A stretch of DNA of 64,000 bases from Peptoniphilus vaginalis. Its GTDB lineage: Bacteria > Bacillota > Clostridia > Tissierellales > Peptoniphilaceae. The DNA lies in NCBI RefSeq assembly GCF_900176605.1, contig NZ_FXLP01000002.1, positions 1 through 64,000 on the forward strand, written 5' to 3'. The notes under the pieces were generated by a model, which saw only the letters and a list, made by a program, of their open reading frames with translations, did no database searches and had not been told where the DNA came from. Position 1 is the first letter of the stretch. Every line of letters starts with the position of its first letter. Positions 51,962 through 60,998 of the stretch are shown in pieces. The translations under genes and the position numbers were made by a program.

Positions 51962-52915
51962 ATGAGAGTTGCAATTTTAACAAGTGGCGGAGATGCTCCA
52001 GGCATGAATGCCACAATAAGAGCTGTTACAAGAACCTGTATCTTTGAGGGTATAGAGGTTTATGGCATTAGTGGAGGCTATGAGGGCCTCATTGACGCAA
52101 AGTTTGAGAAATTAGTCCAGTCTTCTGTTGCCGACATTATCCAAAGAGGGGGAACAATTCTTTCCACTTCACGTTCTGAAAGGTTTATGACAGAAGAGGG
52201 ACTTGAAAAGGCAATAAACTCCCTAAAAATTTTTGAAATTGATGCCCTAATAGTCCTTGGTGGCGACGGAAGTCTTAAGGGTGCCAATAAATTAAGGGAG
52301 AGGGGAGTAACTGTAATTGGTATTCCTTGTTCCATTGACAATGACCTTGCCTATACAGATTTCACAATAGGTTTTATGACTGCAGTGGAAACTGTCACTG
52401 AAGCGATAAGTCACATTAGGGACACAACAGAGGCCCATGGACGTGCAAATGTTGTCGAAGTAATGGGTCGTGAGTGCGGCGACATTGCCCTTTACTCAGG
52501 AGTTTCTTCTGGAGCTGAAGCAATTGTAGTTCCAGAGATTGAAACCAACATAAAGGAAATTGCCGAGAAGGCAATTATGGGTAAGAATCGTGGCAAGAGA
52601 CACCACATAATTATTATGGCTGAGGGCTGCGGGTCTGCCTTTGACTTTGCAAAGGACTTCCAAGACTTAACTGGGATTGACACAAGAGTTACTGTTCTTG
52701 GTTACATCCAAAGGGGAGGAGCTCCTTCTATCTTTGATAGGATCCTCGCATCACAATTTGGTTATCTTGCAGTTAAGGAAGCAAAAGAAGGAAAGTCTAG
52801 AGTCCTTGGATTTAAAGAAGGCAGGGCAAGGGCAATGACCTTTGAAGAAATGTTTGAAGCTAAGAAAGTTTTTAGGCAAGATCTTTTAGACATACTAAAG
52901 ACTGTTTCTATATAG
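51962..52915 (+). CDS. pfkA: ATP-dependent 6-phosphofructokinase
   Basis: The product is 317 residues from ATG 51962; an in-frame GTG six bases earlier is possible but its ribosome binding site is poorer. MRVAILTSGGDAPGMNA starts it. GGDGSLKGANKL, PCSIDNDLAYTD and VMGRECGDIAL mark ATP and fructose-6-phosphate sites. Allosteric bacterial type. It follows dnaE by six bases and precedes pyk by nine. Confidence 0.94.
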   Translation: MRVAILTSGGDAPGMNATIRAVTRTCIFEGIEVYGISGGYEGLIDAKFEKLVQSSVADIIQRGGTILSTSRSERFMTEEGLEKAINSLKIFEIDALIVLGGDGSLKGANKLRERGVTVIGIPCSIDNDLAYTDFTIGFMTAVETVTEAISHIRDTTEAHGRANVVEVMGRECGDIALYSGVSSGAEAIVVPEIETNIKEIAEKAIMGKNRGKRHHIIIMAEGCGSAFDFAKDFQDLTGIDTRVTVLGYIQRGGAPSIFDRILASQFGYLAVKEAKEGKSRVLGFKEGRARAMTFEEMFEAKKVFRQDLLDILKTVSI

Positions 52916-52924
52916 AGGTGGAAA

Positions 52925-54658
52925 ATGAAAAATACAAAAATTGTTGCCACTATTGGGCCGGCAAGTGAAAGTGAAGAAACTTTAAAAATCCTCTTCAACG
53001 AGGGAGTTAACGTTGCAAGACTTAACTTTTCACATGGCAGCCATGAAGAGCACAAGATTAAAATTGACAGAATTAAAAAACTCAGGAAGGAAATGGACCT
53101 TCCTCTTGGGATCATGCTTGACACCAAGGGACCAGAAATTAGGTTAGGAGATGTTGATGGCGAAGTCACTTTAGAAATTGGAGATGAATTCGTCCTAACA
53201 ACTGAGGACCTTATAGGTGACAAGTCCATTGCTAGCATCTCCTATAAAGAACTTTACAAGGATGTAAAGGCTGGCGATAAGATTTTAATTGACGACGGAC
53301 TTGTGGAACTTCTTGTAAAGGAGATTGAGGGAGAAAAAATTATTACAGAAGTGGAAAACTCTGGAGTGATTTCTTCTCACAAGGGAGTCAATGTACCTGG
53401 AGTTGATATCAGGCTTCCTGCCCTAACTGAAAGAGACATTGATGACATAAAGTTTGGAGTTAAAGAAGACGTAGACTTTATAGCAGCTTCCTTTATCAGG
53501 TCAAGGGATGATGTCCTTGCCATAAGGAAGGTCCTTGAAGAAGAAAGGGACTACACAACAAAAATTATTTCAAAGATTGAGTCCCAAAAGGCTGTGGAGT
53601 TAATTGATGAAATCATAGAAGTTTCAGATGGAATAATGGTTGCTAGGGGAGACCTTGGAGTGGAAATAGAAACCGAAGCTGTCCCTATAGTTCAAAAGGA
53701 AATTATAAAAAAATGTAACGTTGTAGGCAAGACAGTAATCACTGCAACACAAATGCTTGATTCAATGATAAGAAACCCAAGACCAACCCGTGCCGAAACT
53801 AATGACGTTGCCAATGCAGTCCTCGATGGGACAAGTGCAGTTATGCTTTCAGGAGAAACTGCCAGTGGCAAGTATCCTGTAGAGGCAGTGGAAACTATGA
53901 GAAAAATAATAGAATACACTGAGTCCACAATTGACCATGACGAAATTTTGGAAAACAGGATCAAGGACGTAGAAAATTCTATGACCAACTCCATTGGAAG
54001 GTCTGCCTGCGTTATTGCAAGAGACCTCCATGCCAATGCCATCATCACTGCAACAACATCAGGTAACACATCAAAGGCTATTGCAAAATTTAGACCAGGG
54101 ACTCCAATTATTGCATCAACGCCCTTTGAAAAAATTAAAAACCAACTTAGTTTGGTTTGGGGAGTTAGACCTGTTAAGGTTCTTAACTTTAAGGACACAG
54201 ACAACCTAATTGATGCTTCTATGGAAATTGCTGTGAAGAAGGGATTTTTAAAATCTGGCGACTTAGTTGTCCTCACTGCAGGAGTGCCTACAGGAATTGC
54301 TGGCTCAACTAACCTCTTGAAGATAGAAAATGTTTCAGAAATTCTCGGCAGGGGAACTCCTATAGGCAAGAAAAAGAAAAAGGCAAGGGCAGTTGTTGCC
54401 AATACCTTTGAAGAGTTAGAAGCGAACTTCGAGACTAAGGACATAATCATCTGCAATGGAACTGATGGCAGGATGATTCCTTACATGGAAAGGTCCTCTG
54501 GTTTTGTTACAGAAGAAGCAGGCTTCACTTCCAATGGAGCTGTTTCTGCAATTGCTCTCAACAAGACTGCCATTGTTGGGGTAAGGGACATTACTAAGCT
54601 TATAAAAACTGGTGACATCATCACTATTGATGGAAGCGATGGAAGTATTAGGAGATAA
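52925..54658 (+). CDS. pyk: Pyruvate kinase
   Basis: The product is 577 residues. Catalytic core motifs: KIVATIGPASES, RLNFSHGSHEEH, MLDTKGPEIR, KIESQKAVELIDEII and MVARGDLGVEI (metal ligands), TATQMLDSMI. A C-terminal extension of about 100 residues after 475 resembles the PEP-utilising phosphohistidine-like domain of Bacillus-type enzymes, explaining the length. It makes ATP and pyruvate from PEP. GAGGTGG precedes the ATG. Confidence 0.95.
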   Translation: MKNTKIVATIGPASESEETLKILFNEGVNVARLNFSHGSHEEHKIKIDRIKKLRKEMDLPLGIMLDTKGPEIRLGDVDGEVTLEIGDEFVLTTEDLIGDKSIASISYKELYKDVKAGDKILIDDGLVELLVKEIEGEKIITEVENSGVISSHKGVNVPGVDIRLPALTERDIDDIKFGVKEDVDFIAASFIRSRDDVLAIRKVLEEERDYTTKIISKIESQKAVELIDEIIEVSDGIMVARGDLGVEIETEAVPIVQKEIIKKCNVVGKTVITATQMLDSMIRNPRPTRAETNDVANAVLDGTSAVMLSGETASGKYPVEAVETMRKIIEYTESTIDHDEILENRIKDVENSMTNSIGRSACVIARDLHANAIITATTSGNTSKAIAKFRPGTPIIASTPFEKIKNQLSLVWGVRPVKVLNFKDTDNLIDASMEIAVKKGFLKSGDLVVLTAGVPTGIAGSTNLLKIENVSEILGRGTPIGKKKKKARAVVANTFEELEANFETKDIIICNGTDGRMIPYMERSSGFVTEEAGFTSNGAVSAIALNKTAIVGVRDITKLIKTGDIITIDGSDGSIRR

Positions 54659-54679
54659 ATTTTTTGTGACCTTGGGATA

Positions 54680-54870
54680 AAAGACGAAGTTGTAAAAGTT
54701 CATGACTTGATGAAACTTATTTAAGTTGTTAAAAAAATGACTTAATGAAAATTTATGAATTTATAAATGACGATAACTTTGTAAAAATTATTTAAGTCAT
54801 AAACTGCAATGACTTTGTAAAAAAATTTGAAGTCATAAATTTATATGAGTTCACGGGAAAAATTGAATAA
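54680..54870 (+). repeat. 18-bp-period repeat cluster R5
   Basis: At least nine degenerate units, for example ATGACTTTGTAAAAAA. The phase reads DEVVKVHDLMKLI-stop, NDLMKIYEFINDDNFVKII-stop and NDFVKKFEVINLYEFTGKIE-stop, so stops break it. It lies between pyk and a bidirectional terminator. Confidence 0.7.
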
Positions 54871-54892
54871 GTTAATTTTTATAGACAAAGAA

Positions 54893-54935
54893 AAGAGACC
54901 TCTTTTGATATCTTATCAAAGGGGTCTCATTTTTG
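54893..54935. terminator. Bidirectional terminator between pyk and the PF06541 gene
   Basis: GAGACCTCTTTTGATA and TATCAAAGGGGTCTC form a long stem with two G-U or mismatched positions; T runs lie on both strands. Confidence 0.8.
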
Positions 54936-55628
54936 TCTTATTAATTTTTTAATACTTTCTTCTCTCTCCTTGAGGTTGGAGTTAAAGTTTAAAAATTTGG
55001 TCTTAAACTTCTTTGACTCCTCTAGGACTTTTAAATTTGCAAGTCTTTCAGACTCGTTAAGGCCATCAAAGTAGTCACTTAAATTTTCATCTATAACTTC
55101 ATAAATTTTGTCGAGTGCAAGAGAGCCGTTAACTAAATGATTTAGAGTCAAGGCTAAGTCTACTACAAATAAGATTCCAAAAAATATCACAAGTGAAGTA
55201 AGAAGCCTGTCACTTGATAGGGACAAGAAGAAGAGCAAAATTGGAGTGAGCTTCTTGACTATTAAAATATTTGCCAGACCAAAGATCAAAAGACCGTATA
55301 GGCAAACTCTACTCTTGATTTGGAAGGGGTAGTTGGAGTAGTCCCACCAACGCTTATGGAAAAATTTTTCCAAGAGGTAGCCAATGATGTACTCAATGAG
55401 GCAGGACAAAAAGGCTGAGTAAATAAAAATTTCAAGGCTTGACTCAAAGTTTTTCAAAAATCCAAAGGATAGGCTGGCTCCCAAACCATAGATGGGACAA
55501 ATGGGTCCCAAGAGGAAGCCCCTGTTGTGAATTTTATCTAACTCAATGGCAGAGCAAGGGAAGGTCTCCCAAAACCAGCCAAGGAAGGAGTAGATAAAGA
55601 ATATTAAGTAGAATTCTTGGTATCTCAT
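54927..55628 (-). CDS. PF06541-type (putative ABC transporter permease-like) membrane protein
   Basis: The product is 233 residues with five to six hydrophobic segments. Family hallmarks: IYSFLGWFWETFPCS, NRGFLLGPICPIYGLGA, EYIIGYLLEKFFHKRWWDYS and RVCLYGLLIFG. This family (putative ABC-transporter type IV, CmpB-like) is widespread in Firmicutes but uncharacterised. A Lys/Glu-rich C-terminal tail is cytoplasmic. It overlaps the upstream HD gene by 4 bp (ATGA). The two probably form one transcript. Function is not known. Confidence 0.8.
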   Translation of the reverse strand: MRYQEFYLIFFIYSFLGWFWETFPCSAIELDKIHNRGFLLGPICPIYGLGASLSFGFLKNFESSLEIFIYSAFLSCLIEYIIGYLLEKFFHKRWWDYSNYPFQIKSRVCLYGLLIFGLANILIVKKLTPILLFFLSLSSDRLLTSLVIFFGILFVVDLALTLNHLVNGSLALDKIYEVIDENLSDYFDGLNESERLANLKVLEESKKFKTKFLNFNSNLKEREESIKKLIRQK

Positions 55629-56095
55629 GGTCGCACCAACCCAACTTTTACAGGTATGCCCCTAAGAGTTTCGGCAAGGGAGACGTACTTGTCAGAGTAA
55701 GTTACAATCCAAGACTCCAAGTACCTTGGTGGAAGGGGAGTCAAGGGGAACATATGCTTGATAATTATGTCTCTCTCAATCCTATTAAGATTTAGCTCGG
55801 ACTTGGCATTGCGATAGGCCTTCATGGGATGGGTGAAGCCATGAATACATCTTTCCCTTTTGCCGTCGTGCCAGTCATAGAGGAAGTAATCGTGGAGGAG
55901 GGCTCCCCTAATCATTGAGTCCATATCCACATTTAAGTTATATTTTTCTGCCACTTCAATAGATTTTTTCGCCACAGCAATTACGTGGGCATAGACAGTG
56001 GTGTTTCCATGTTGTATGAAGTTTTTTGTTTCTAGAAATCTCGTGTTCTCACTTAAGAACTTGATAATTTCTTCTAATTTTTTTATGTTTTCCAT
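55625..56095 (-). CDS. HD-domain phosphohydrolase
   Basis: The product is 156 residues. The metal-binding His and His-Asp are visible as YAHVIAVAKKS and GALLHDYFLYDWHD, with a later Asp in VTYSDKYVS. HGFTHP is typical of a small uncharacterised HD subfamily in anaerobic Firmicutes. HD proteins hydrolyse phosphate esters, often of nucleotides. The substrate is unknown. AGGAGAT precedes the ATG at 56095. Confidence 0.82.
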   Translation of the reverse strand: MENIKKLEEIIKFLSENTRFLETKNFIQHGNTTVYAHVIAVAKKSIEVAEKYNLNVDMDSMIRGALLHDYFLYDWHDGKRERCIHGFTHPMKAYRNAKSELNLNRIERDIIIKHMFPLTPLPPRYLESWIVTYSDKYVSLAETLRGIPVKVGLVRP

Positions 56096-56216
56096 TTTTA
56101 TCTCCTGGATTTATTTTAAACCAAAAAAGTAAAAAAACTTCAAAGTTTTCTTTAATTTTTTATTTAAAAAATTTTTTTATTAGTGCATCAATTTATCTTA
56201 TAAAATTTTTCAAATA

Positions 56217-56246
56217 AATAAAAGCCATACAAGTATGACTTTTATA
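56217..56246 (-). terminator. Terminator of the Lys/Glu-rich protein gene
   Basis: On the minus strand AAAAGTCATAC-TT-GTATGGCTTTT, then ATTTATTT. Confidence 0.7.
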
Positions 56247-56251
56247 TTCTA

Positions 56252-57310
56252 CTAAAATTTTGTTTCCATGTAAATTCTATTTTTCCCTTCCGCCAAGACA
56301 TCCTTAACTTCTTTTAACTTTTGTCCTTCCTTGTCAAAGATTAGGATTGATGTTATCTTGTCGATTTCTCTATCGAGGAGTCCATACCTCTTCTTGATTA
56401 AGTTAACTTCTTCCTTATCCTTTGTTGTGAACTCGTAGGATGTGTCCTCTTTTCTCTTAAGGATTGTTGGCTTTGTTGATGTTATGTTTAAAAAGTCTGC
56501 AAGGGATTCAGGGCTTAGGGAAGCCTTGATTTGATCAAGTGGTAGGTCTGTAATTTCTTCTTCGCTTAAAGTTATTTTTTTCATCGTGTCTTCAAACTTG
56601 ACTTTTGTGTTTAAGTCATCTGATGTCCAAGGATTATTTTTTATGGAAGCGATAAGGTCAGGATAATTGCCAGTGCTTGCAATTTTATTTTCAATTTGTA
56701 ACTTTTCTTCCTTAACCTCCTCTTTAACATCTTGAACCTTTTCTTTTACTTCTTCTTTAATTTTATCAGCCTTGACGTCAGTTTCCTTTTTTATTTCTTT
56801 AGCCTTAACTTCAACTTCTTCTTTGACCTCTTTGGCTTCTTCTTTTACTTCTTTTTTTACATCTTCAACTTTAGTTTGAGTTTCAGCTTTTACTTCTTCA
56901 GCCTTAGCTTCAACTTTTTCTTTTACTTCTTCAGCCTTTTCCTTGACTTCTTCTGTAACTTTTTCAACTTCGACTTCAGTTTTTTTTTCTACTTCTTCAG
57001 TCTTTTTCTCTATTTCATCAATAGCGGAGTTTGTATTTTTCTTTTGATGTCTCTTCTTGCCACGATCCTTTTTCCTTGATCCATCGTAGACTTCCTTTTC
57101 TTTTACTTCAGGGACCTTGTCACTAGAAGTTTCTTCAGATGAATTTGCCTCGCTCATCTTATGTAGTTCTTCTTTTTTAAAATTACTCTTAGCCTTACTT
57201 GATGTGTCAATTGACTTTTGAGCCTTCTGTCTCTTTTTGACAATGGACTTTCTCCAAAAAATCAAGCAAACGATTACAATAACGGCAATTATATAGTTTG
57301 TGCCCTTCAT
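56252..57310 (-). CDS. Membrane-anchored Lys/Glu-rich helical repeat protein
   Basis: The product is 352 residues. Residues 5-19 form one membrane anchor (YIIAVIVIVCLIFW). A basic/polar linker follows, then about 115 residues (100-215) of Lys, Glu and Val with an 11-residue rhythm of the type EVKEKVEAKAEEV and KEVKEEVEVKAKEIK. This predicts a long charged amphipathic helix as in LEA or apolipoprotein-like proteins. The last 140 residues are mixed and globular-looking (PWTSDDLNTKVKFED, ITDLPLDQIKASLSPESLAD). I do not recognise the family. GGAGGTG precedes the ATG. It could be a cytoplasmic membrane-tethered spacer or scaffold; this is speculation. Confidence 0.7.
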   Translation of the reverse strand: MKGTNYIIAVIVIVCLIFWRKSIVKKRQKAQKSIDTSSKAKSNFKKEELHKMSEANSSEETSSDKVPEVKEKEVYDGSRKKDRGKKRHQKKNTNSAIDEIEKKTEEVEKKTEVEVEKVTEEVKEKAEEVKEKVEAKAEEVKAETQTKVEDVKKEVKEEAKEVKEEVEVKAKEIKKETDVKADKIKEEVKEKVQDVKEEVKEEKLQIENKIASTGNYPDLIASIKNNPWTSDDLNTKVKFEDTMKKITLSEEEITDLPLDQIKASLSPESLADFLNITSTKPTILKRKEDTSYEFTTKDKEEVNLIKKRYGLLDREIDKITSILIFDKEGQKLKEVKDVLAEGKNRIYMETKF

Positions 57311-57387
57311 ATAAACACCTCCAATTTATTAATATTATACCACTTAATTATCAAACGACTACTTTAATTGTATAAAATTTTAATAAA

Positions 57388-57431
57388 ATTACAAAAATAA
57401 ACAAGGTCCAATGACTCGAGCCTTGTTTATA
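57388..57431 (-). terminator. murJ terminator
   Basis: On the minus strand AAACAAGG and CCTTGTTT pair around about 14 bases, then ATTTTTG. Confidence 0.75.
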
Positions 57432-57442
57432 AATTTTAAAAT

Positions 57443-59044
57443 TTAATTTTCTATAGATTTAAGCTTTCTATGTTCAAGCTTTTCTCTCACTATGCCAACC
57501 ACATCTCTCACTTCACGAACTCCTAACTTGTAGAGGCAGAAGACATAAAAAGTTCCTGCAATAGTAACTACTACCATCAAGAATCCCAACCTTAAAAGTG
57601 TTTGGACTCCGCCAGATGTTAGTGACATTATGAGTTTTTCATAAGGGAAGTATGCCAAAGTTATTGCTCCCATGACAAGTGATGCCATAAAAGTTTTTAT
57701 AAGGGCCTTGATGTAAGACCTTGTTCCAAGATTTCCAATTTTTTTCTTAAGTAGTATAAAGGAAATGAAAACTGCAATTGTTGTTGCAATTGAAACTGAT
57801 GCTGCCAGTCCATTTGTACCAAAGTGCCTTGCTACTAAGAGGTTGAGGCCAACGTTGATAACTACGTTAGTTACACCAACATAGAAAGGGGTCTTTGTGT
57901 CGCCAATGGAATAGTAAATCCTATTTAAGACGTTGATAACAGAAATTGAAATAAGTGAAAGGGAGTAACATCTTAGAGTCGATGTTGCTGCCACACCGTT
58001 TGCCGCAGTAAAGGAACCACGGACAAAGGCAATTTCTATTATAGGTCTTGCCAAGATAATTAGGCCCACTGTTGCGGGGACAGTTATAAATAAAACAGTC
58101 TTAACTGATGCATTCATAACTTTTTTACCACGCTTCATGTCGCCAGATCCCAAAGTCCTTGTTAGGATAGGAAAGACTATGGCAGTGATGGCTGTGATAA
58201 AAATACCAATTATCATGGTATTCATCTTGTTTGAATAGTATAAAATTGATGCTGCACCTTTACCCATACCTGATGCAAGGTTTCTATTAACAATTGTGTT
58301 AATGTCATTCACTGATACAGAAACAAAAACTGGAAGGGCAAGAACAATTGCTTCTCTCACATACTTGTCTTGAAAGTCTGCCACGAGCTTTGGCCTGTAA
58401 CCAATTTTCATTGCGTTAGGTAGAAGGAATAAAAATTGTGCCAAGATACCTAATACTGATGCAATTGTAAGTCCTATTATCCCAACGTGGTGTGAGAAGA
58501 GGGCTAAATAAACTATATAGGTCAAGTTAAGTGGTATTGCAATGGCACCAGTTGCTGCGAACTTGCCACCGTGTTGGAGGTAACCTTCCATTACACCAAC
58601 CCAAGATGAAAATAAAACTACGGGCATTCCAACTTGTATTAACTTAACAACAATTGCATAGGTTTCTGGATTAGCTTGGGATGCAGATAAAAGTGCAATT
58701 TGGTTTGGGAATAGAATTCCAAGAACAATTAAGACAAGGGACACAAGGGAAGTAACCATTAAAAGGTTGTTAGTAAAATAATTTTTTCTACTTGGTCCAT
58801 GATCGTTCTCTGCCCTTTGAGCAGAAGGTATATAAGTTGTTGCTATTGCTTGAGTGACAAAGCTTGCTATCATTGCTGTGGCTGCTTGAGCAAGAGAAAA
58901 GGCATCCATTTCTGTGCCTGCACCAAAGACATAAGCTGTCAGTGATTCTCTAAAAAATCCAAAGACCTTACCCACTAGAAGGAAGCCAGTAATGGCTAGG
59001 GTGGACTTTGCAATTCGTGAGCCTGCGCTACTTTTATTTTCCAA
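57443..59044 (-). CDS. murJ: Lipid II flippase MurJ
   Basis: The product is 533 residues from TTG 59044, eight bases after AAAGGAG; an in-frame TTG ten codons earlier is less well placed. There are about 14 membrane segments of the MVF/MOP type: GKVFGFFRESLTAYVFGAG at the start (with conserved Arg), then GMGKGAASILYYSNKMNT. MurJ moves lipid-linked peptidoglycan precursor across the membrane. It stands alone, divergent from the ABC exporter. Confidence 0.92.
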   Translation of the reverse strand: MENKSSAGSRIAKSTLAITGFLLVGKVFGFFRESLTAYVFGAGTEMDAFSLAQAATAMIASFVTQAIATTYIPSAQRAENDHGPSRKNYFTNNLLMVTSLVSLVLIVLGILFPNQIALLSASQANPETYAIVVKLIQVGMPVVLFSSWVGVMEGYLQHGGKFAATGAIAIPLNLTYIVYLALFSHHVGIIGLTIASVLGILAQFLFLLPNAMKIGYRPKLVADFQDKYVREAIVLALPVFVSVSVNDINTIVNRNLASGMGKGAASILYYSNKMNTMIIGIFITAITAIVFPILTRTLGSGDMKRGKKVMNASVKTVLFITVPATVGLIILARPIIEIAFVRGSFTAANGVAATSTLRCYSLSLISISVINVLNRIYYSIGDTKTPFYVGVTNVVINVGLNLLVARHFGTNGLAASVSIATTIAVFISFILLKKKIGNLGTRSYIKALIKTFMASLVMGAITLAYFPYEKLIMSLTSGGVQTLLRLGFLMVVVTIAGTFYVFCLYKLGVREVRDVVGIVREKLEHRKLKSIEN

Positions 59045-59199
59045 ATTTAAAATCTCCTTTGTAAGTCTTATCAAATTATAAGTTGTTTGAATTTTTATGT
59101 CAAGTAAGGTTATTTTCTAGACTTTTAAAGGATTTTATTTTTGTGTTATCATATATAAGATAGATTTCAAAAAATAAAATTTTATATAAAGGAGGAAAA

Positions 59200-60945
59200 A
59201 TGAAAAATAAAAATTTAATAAAAAAAGTTGCGCCCTACTTTTATAAGTACAGGTTCACACTTTTTCTAGATTTATTTTGTGCAGGACTAACAACTGCCAG
59301 CGAAATGATTCTTCCGCTTATCTTAAGGGCTCTTACTAATAGGGGGATGAAGGATCTTGCATCTATTAGCTTCGACTTCATCACGAAGCTTGCCCTTATA
59401 TATTTAGGAGTTAAGACAGTGGAAGTTGTAGCCCAATACTTTATGACATCCATTGGTCACATCATGGGTGCCAAGATCGAGACTGACATGAGGAGAGACC
59501 TCTACTCCCATCTTCAAACTTTATCTGACACCTTTTACAACGAGACCAAGGTTGGGGTCATTATGTCAAGGATCACCAACGACCTCTTCGACATAACAGA
59601 GTTCGCCCACCACTGCCCAGAAGAATATTTCATTGGAGCCATAAAGATAATTATTTCTCTTATAATTCTCTTACACTTCAACGTAAAGATGACTCTTTTA
59701 ATTTATCTCATGATTCCACTTATGATTTACTTCTCCGGTCACTTTAGGAACAAGATGCACAAGGCACAAAAGGACCAAAGAGTTCACGTTGGTCATTTGA
59801 ACTCAGCTATTGAGGACTCCCTTCTTGGCATAAGGGTGGTCAAGTCCTTTGCCAAGGAAGACCTTGAAAGGGAAAAGTTCACTTATGAGAACAACAAGTT
59901 CTTGGGCATAAAGAAGAGATACTATAAGTCCATGGCTGGCTTCAACACAATTAACAGAATTTTTGACGGCCTCATGTATCTCATCTTAATAGTTTCTGGA
60001 GGCTACTTCCTCATGAAGAGAGAAATTGGTCCAGAGGACTTGATACTTTATGTAATGTATGTTCAATCACTTCTTGCAACTGTTAGAAGAATTATTGAAT
60101 TTACAGAGCAATTCCAAAAGGGAATGACAGGGATTGAAAGATTTTCAGAAATAATGTCTATTGAGTCTGACATCAAGGACAAGAAAGACGCCATAAAAAT
60201 TAAAAGCCTTAGGGGTGAAATCACTTTTGACCACGTAGACTTCTCCTATGGTCAAGCTGAAGAAAAAGTCCTAGATGATTTTTCAATTCACATTAGTCCG
60301 GGACAAAAGCTTGCCATAGTTGGTCCAAGTGGGGCAGGCAAGACTACAGTTTGCAATTTAATTCCAAGATTTTACGACGTAGACAAGGGGGCAGTGAAGG
60401 TAGACGGTCTTGACGTAAGGGATGTGGAGATAAAATCCCTTAGAGAGAACATTGGAATAGTTCAACAAGACGTATATTTATTCTCTGGCTCAGTAAGAGA
60501 TAACATTGCCTACGGCAAGGAGGGAGCAAGTGATGATGAAGTCATAAAAGCTGCCAAGCTTGCAGGAGCCTACGACTTTATAAAAAATCTCCCAGATGGA
60601 TTTGATACCTATGTGGGAGAACGTGGAGTGAAACTATCTGGAGGACAAAAGCAAAGAATTTCTATTGCTAGAGTTTTCTTAAAGAATCCACCAATCTTAA
60701 TCTTAGACGAAGCCACTTCAGCCCTAGACAACAAGTCAGAAGTTGTTGTTCAAGACTCTATCGAAAAATTATCCAAGGGAAGGACAACACTTACAATTGC
60801 TCACAGGCTAACAACAGTACAAAATGCAGACTTAATTCTAGTGATGACTAAGGAAGGAATTGTTGAGAGAGGAAGTCATAAAGAACTAATGGAAGCAAAG
60901 TCATACTACTACAAGCTCTACACCAAGGGCGGTAGGTTAGAATAA
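59200..60945 (+). CDS. ABC exporter (fused membrane and ATPase domains)
   Basis: The product is 581 residues. The N-terminal half has six membrane helices of type 1 exporter fold. The ATPase has Walker A VGPSGAGKTT (about 374), Q-loop IVQQDVYLF, signature KLSGGQKQRIS, Walker B PILILDEATSALD and switch His in IAHRLTT. It is a half-transporter that works as a homo- or heterodimer. Relatives carry lipids, drugs or peptides, and the substrate cannot be inferred. AAAGGAGG precedes the ATG. Confidence 0.92.
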   Translation: MKNKNLIKKVAPYFYKYRFTLFLDLFCAGLTTASEMILPLILRALTNRGMKDLASISFDFITKLALIYLGVKTVEVVAQYFMTSIGHIMGAKIETDMRRDLYSHLQTLSDTFYNETKVGVIMSRITNDLFDITEFAHHCPEEYFIGAIKIIISLIILLHFNVKMTLLIYLMIPLMIYFSGHFRNKMHKAQKDQRVHVGHLNSAIEDSLLGIRVVKSFAKEDLEREKFTYENNKFLGIKKRYYKSMAGFNTINRIFDGLMYLILIVSGGYFLMKREIGPEDLILYVMYVQSLLATVRRIIEFTEQFQKGMTGIERFSEIMSIESDIKDKKDAIKIKSLRGEITFDHVDFSYGQAEEKVLDDFSIHISPGQKLAIVGPSGAGKTTVCNLIPRFYDVDKGAVKVDGLDVRDVEIKSLRENIGIVQQDVYLFSGSVRDNIAYGKEGASDDEVIKAAKLAGAYDFIKNLPDGFDTYVGERGVKLSGGQKQRISIARVFLKNPPILILDEATSALDNKSEVVVQDSIEKLSKGRTTLTIAHRLTTVQNADLILVMTKEGIVERGSHKELMEAKSYYYKLYTKGGRLE

Positions 60946-60998
60946 TTTTTTCAGGGTAAGACTTTACTAAGATATAGAAAAAACTTGCGAGGTGAATT

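Noticed and set aside
56732-57079. Phe/Tyr-rich + strand frame
   Set aside because: It is the complement of the Lys/Glu repeat in the minus-strand gene.
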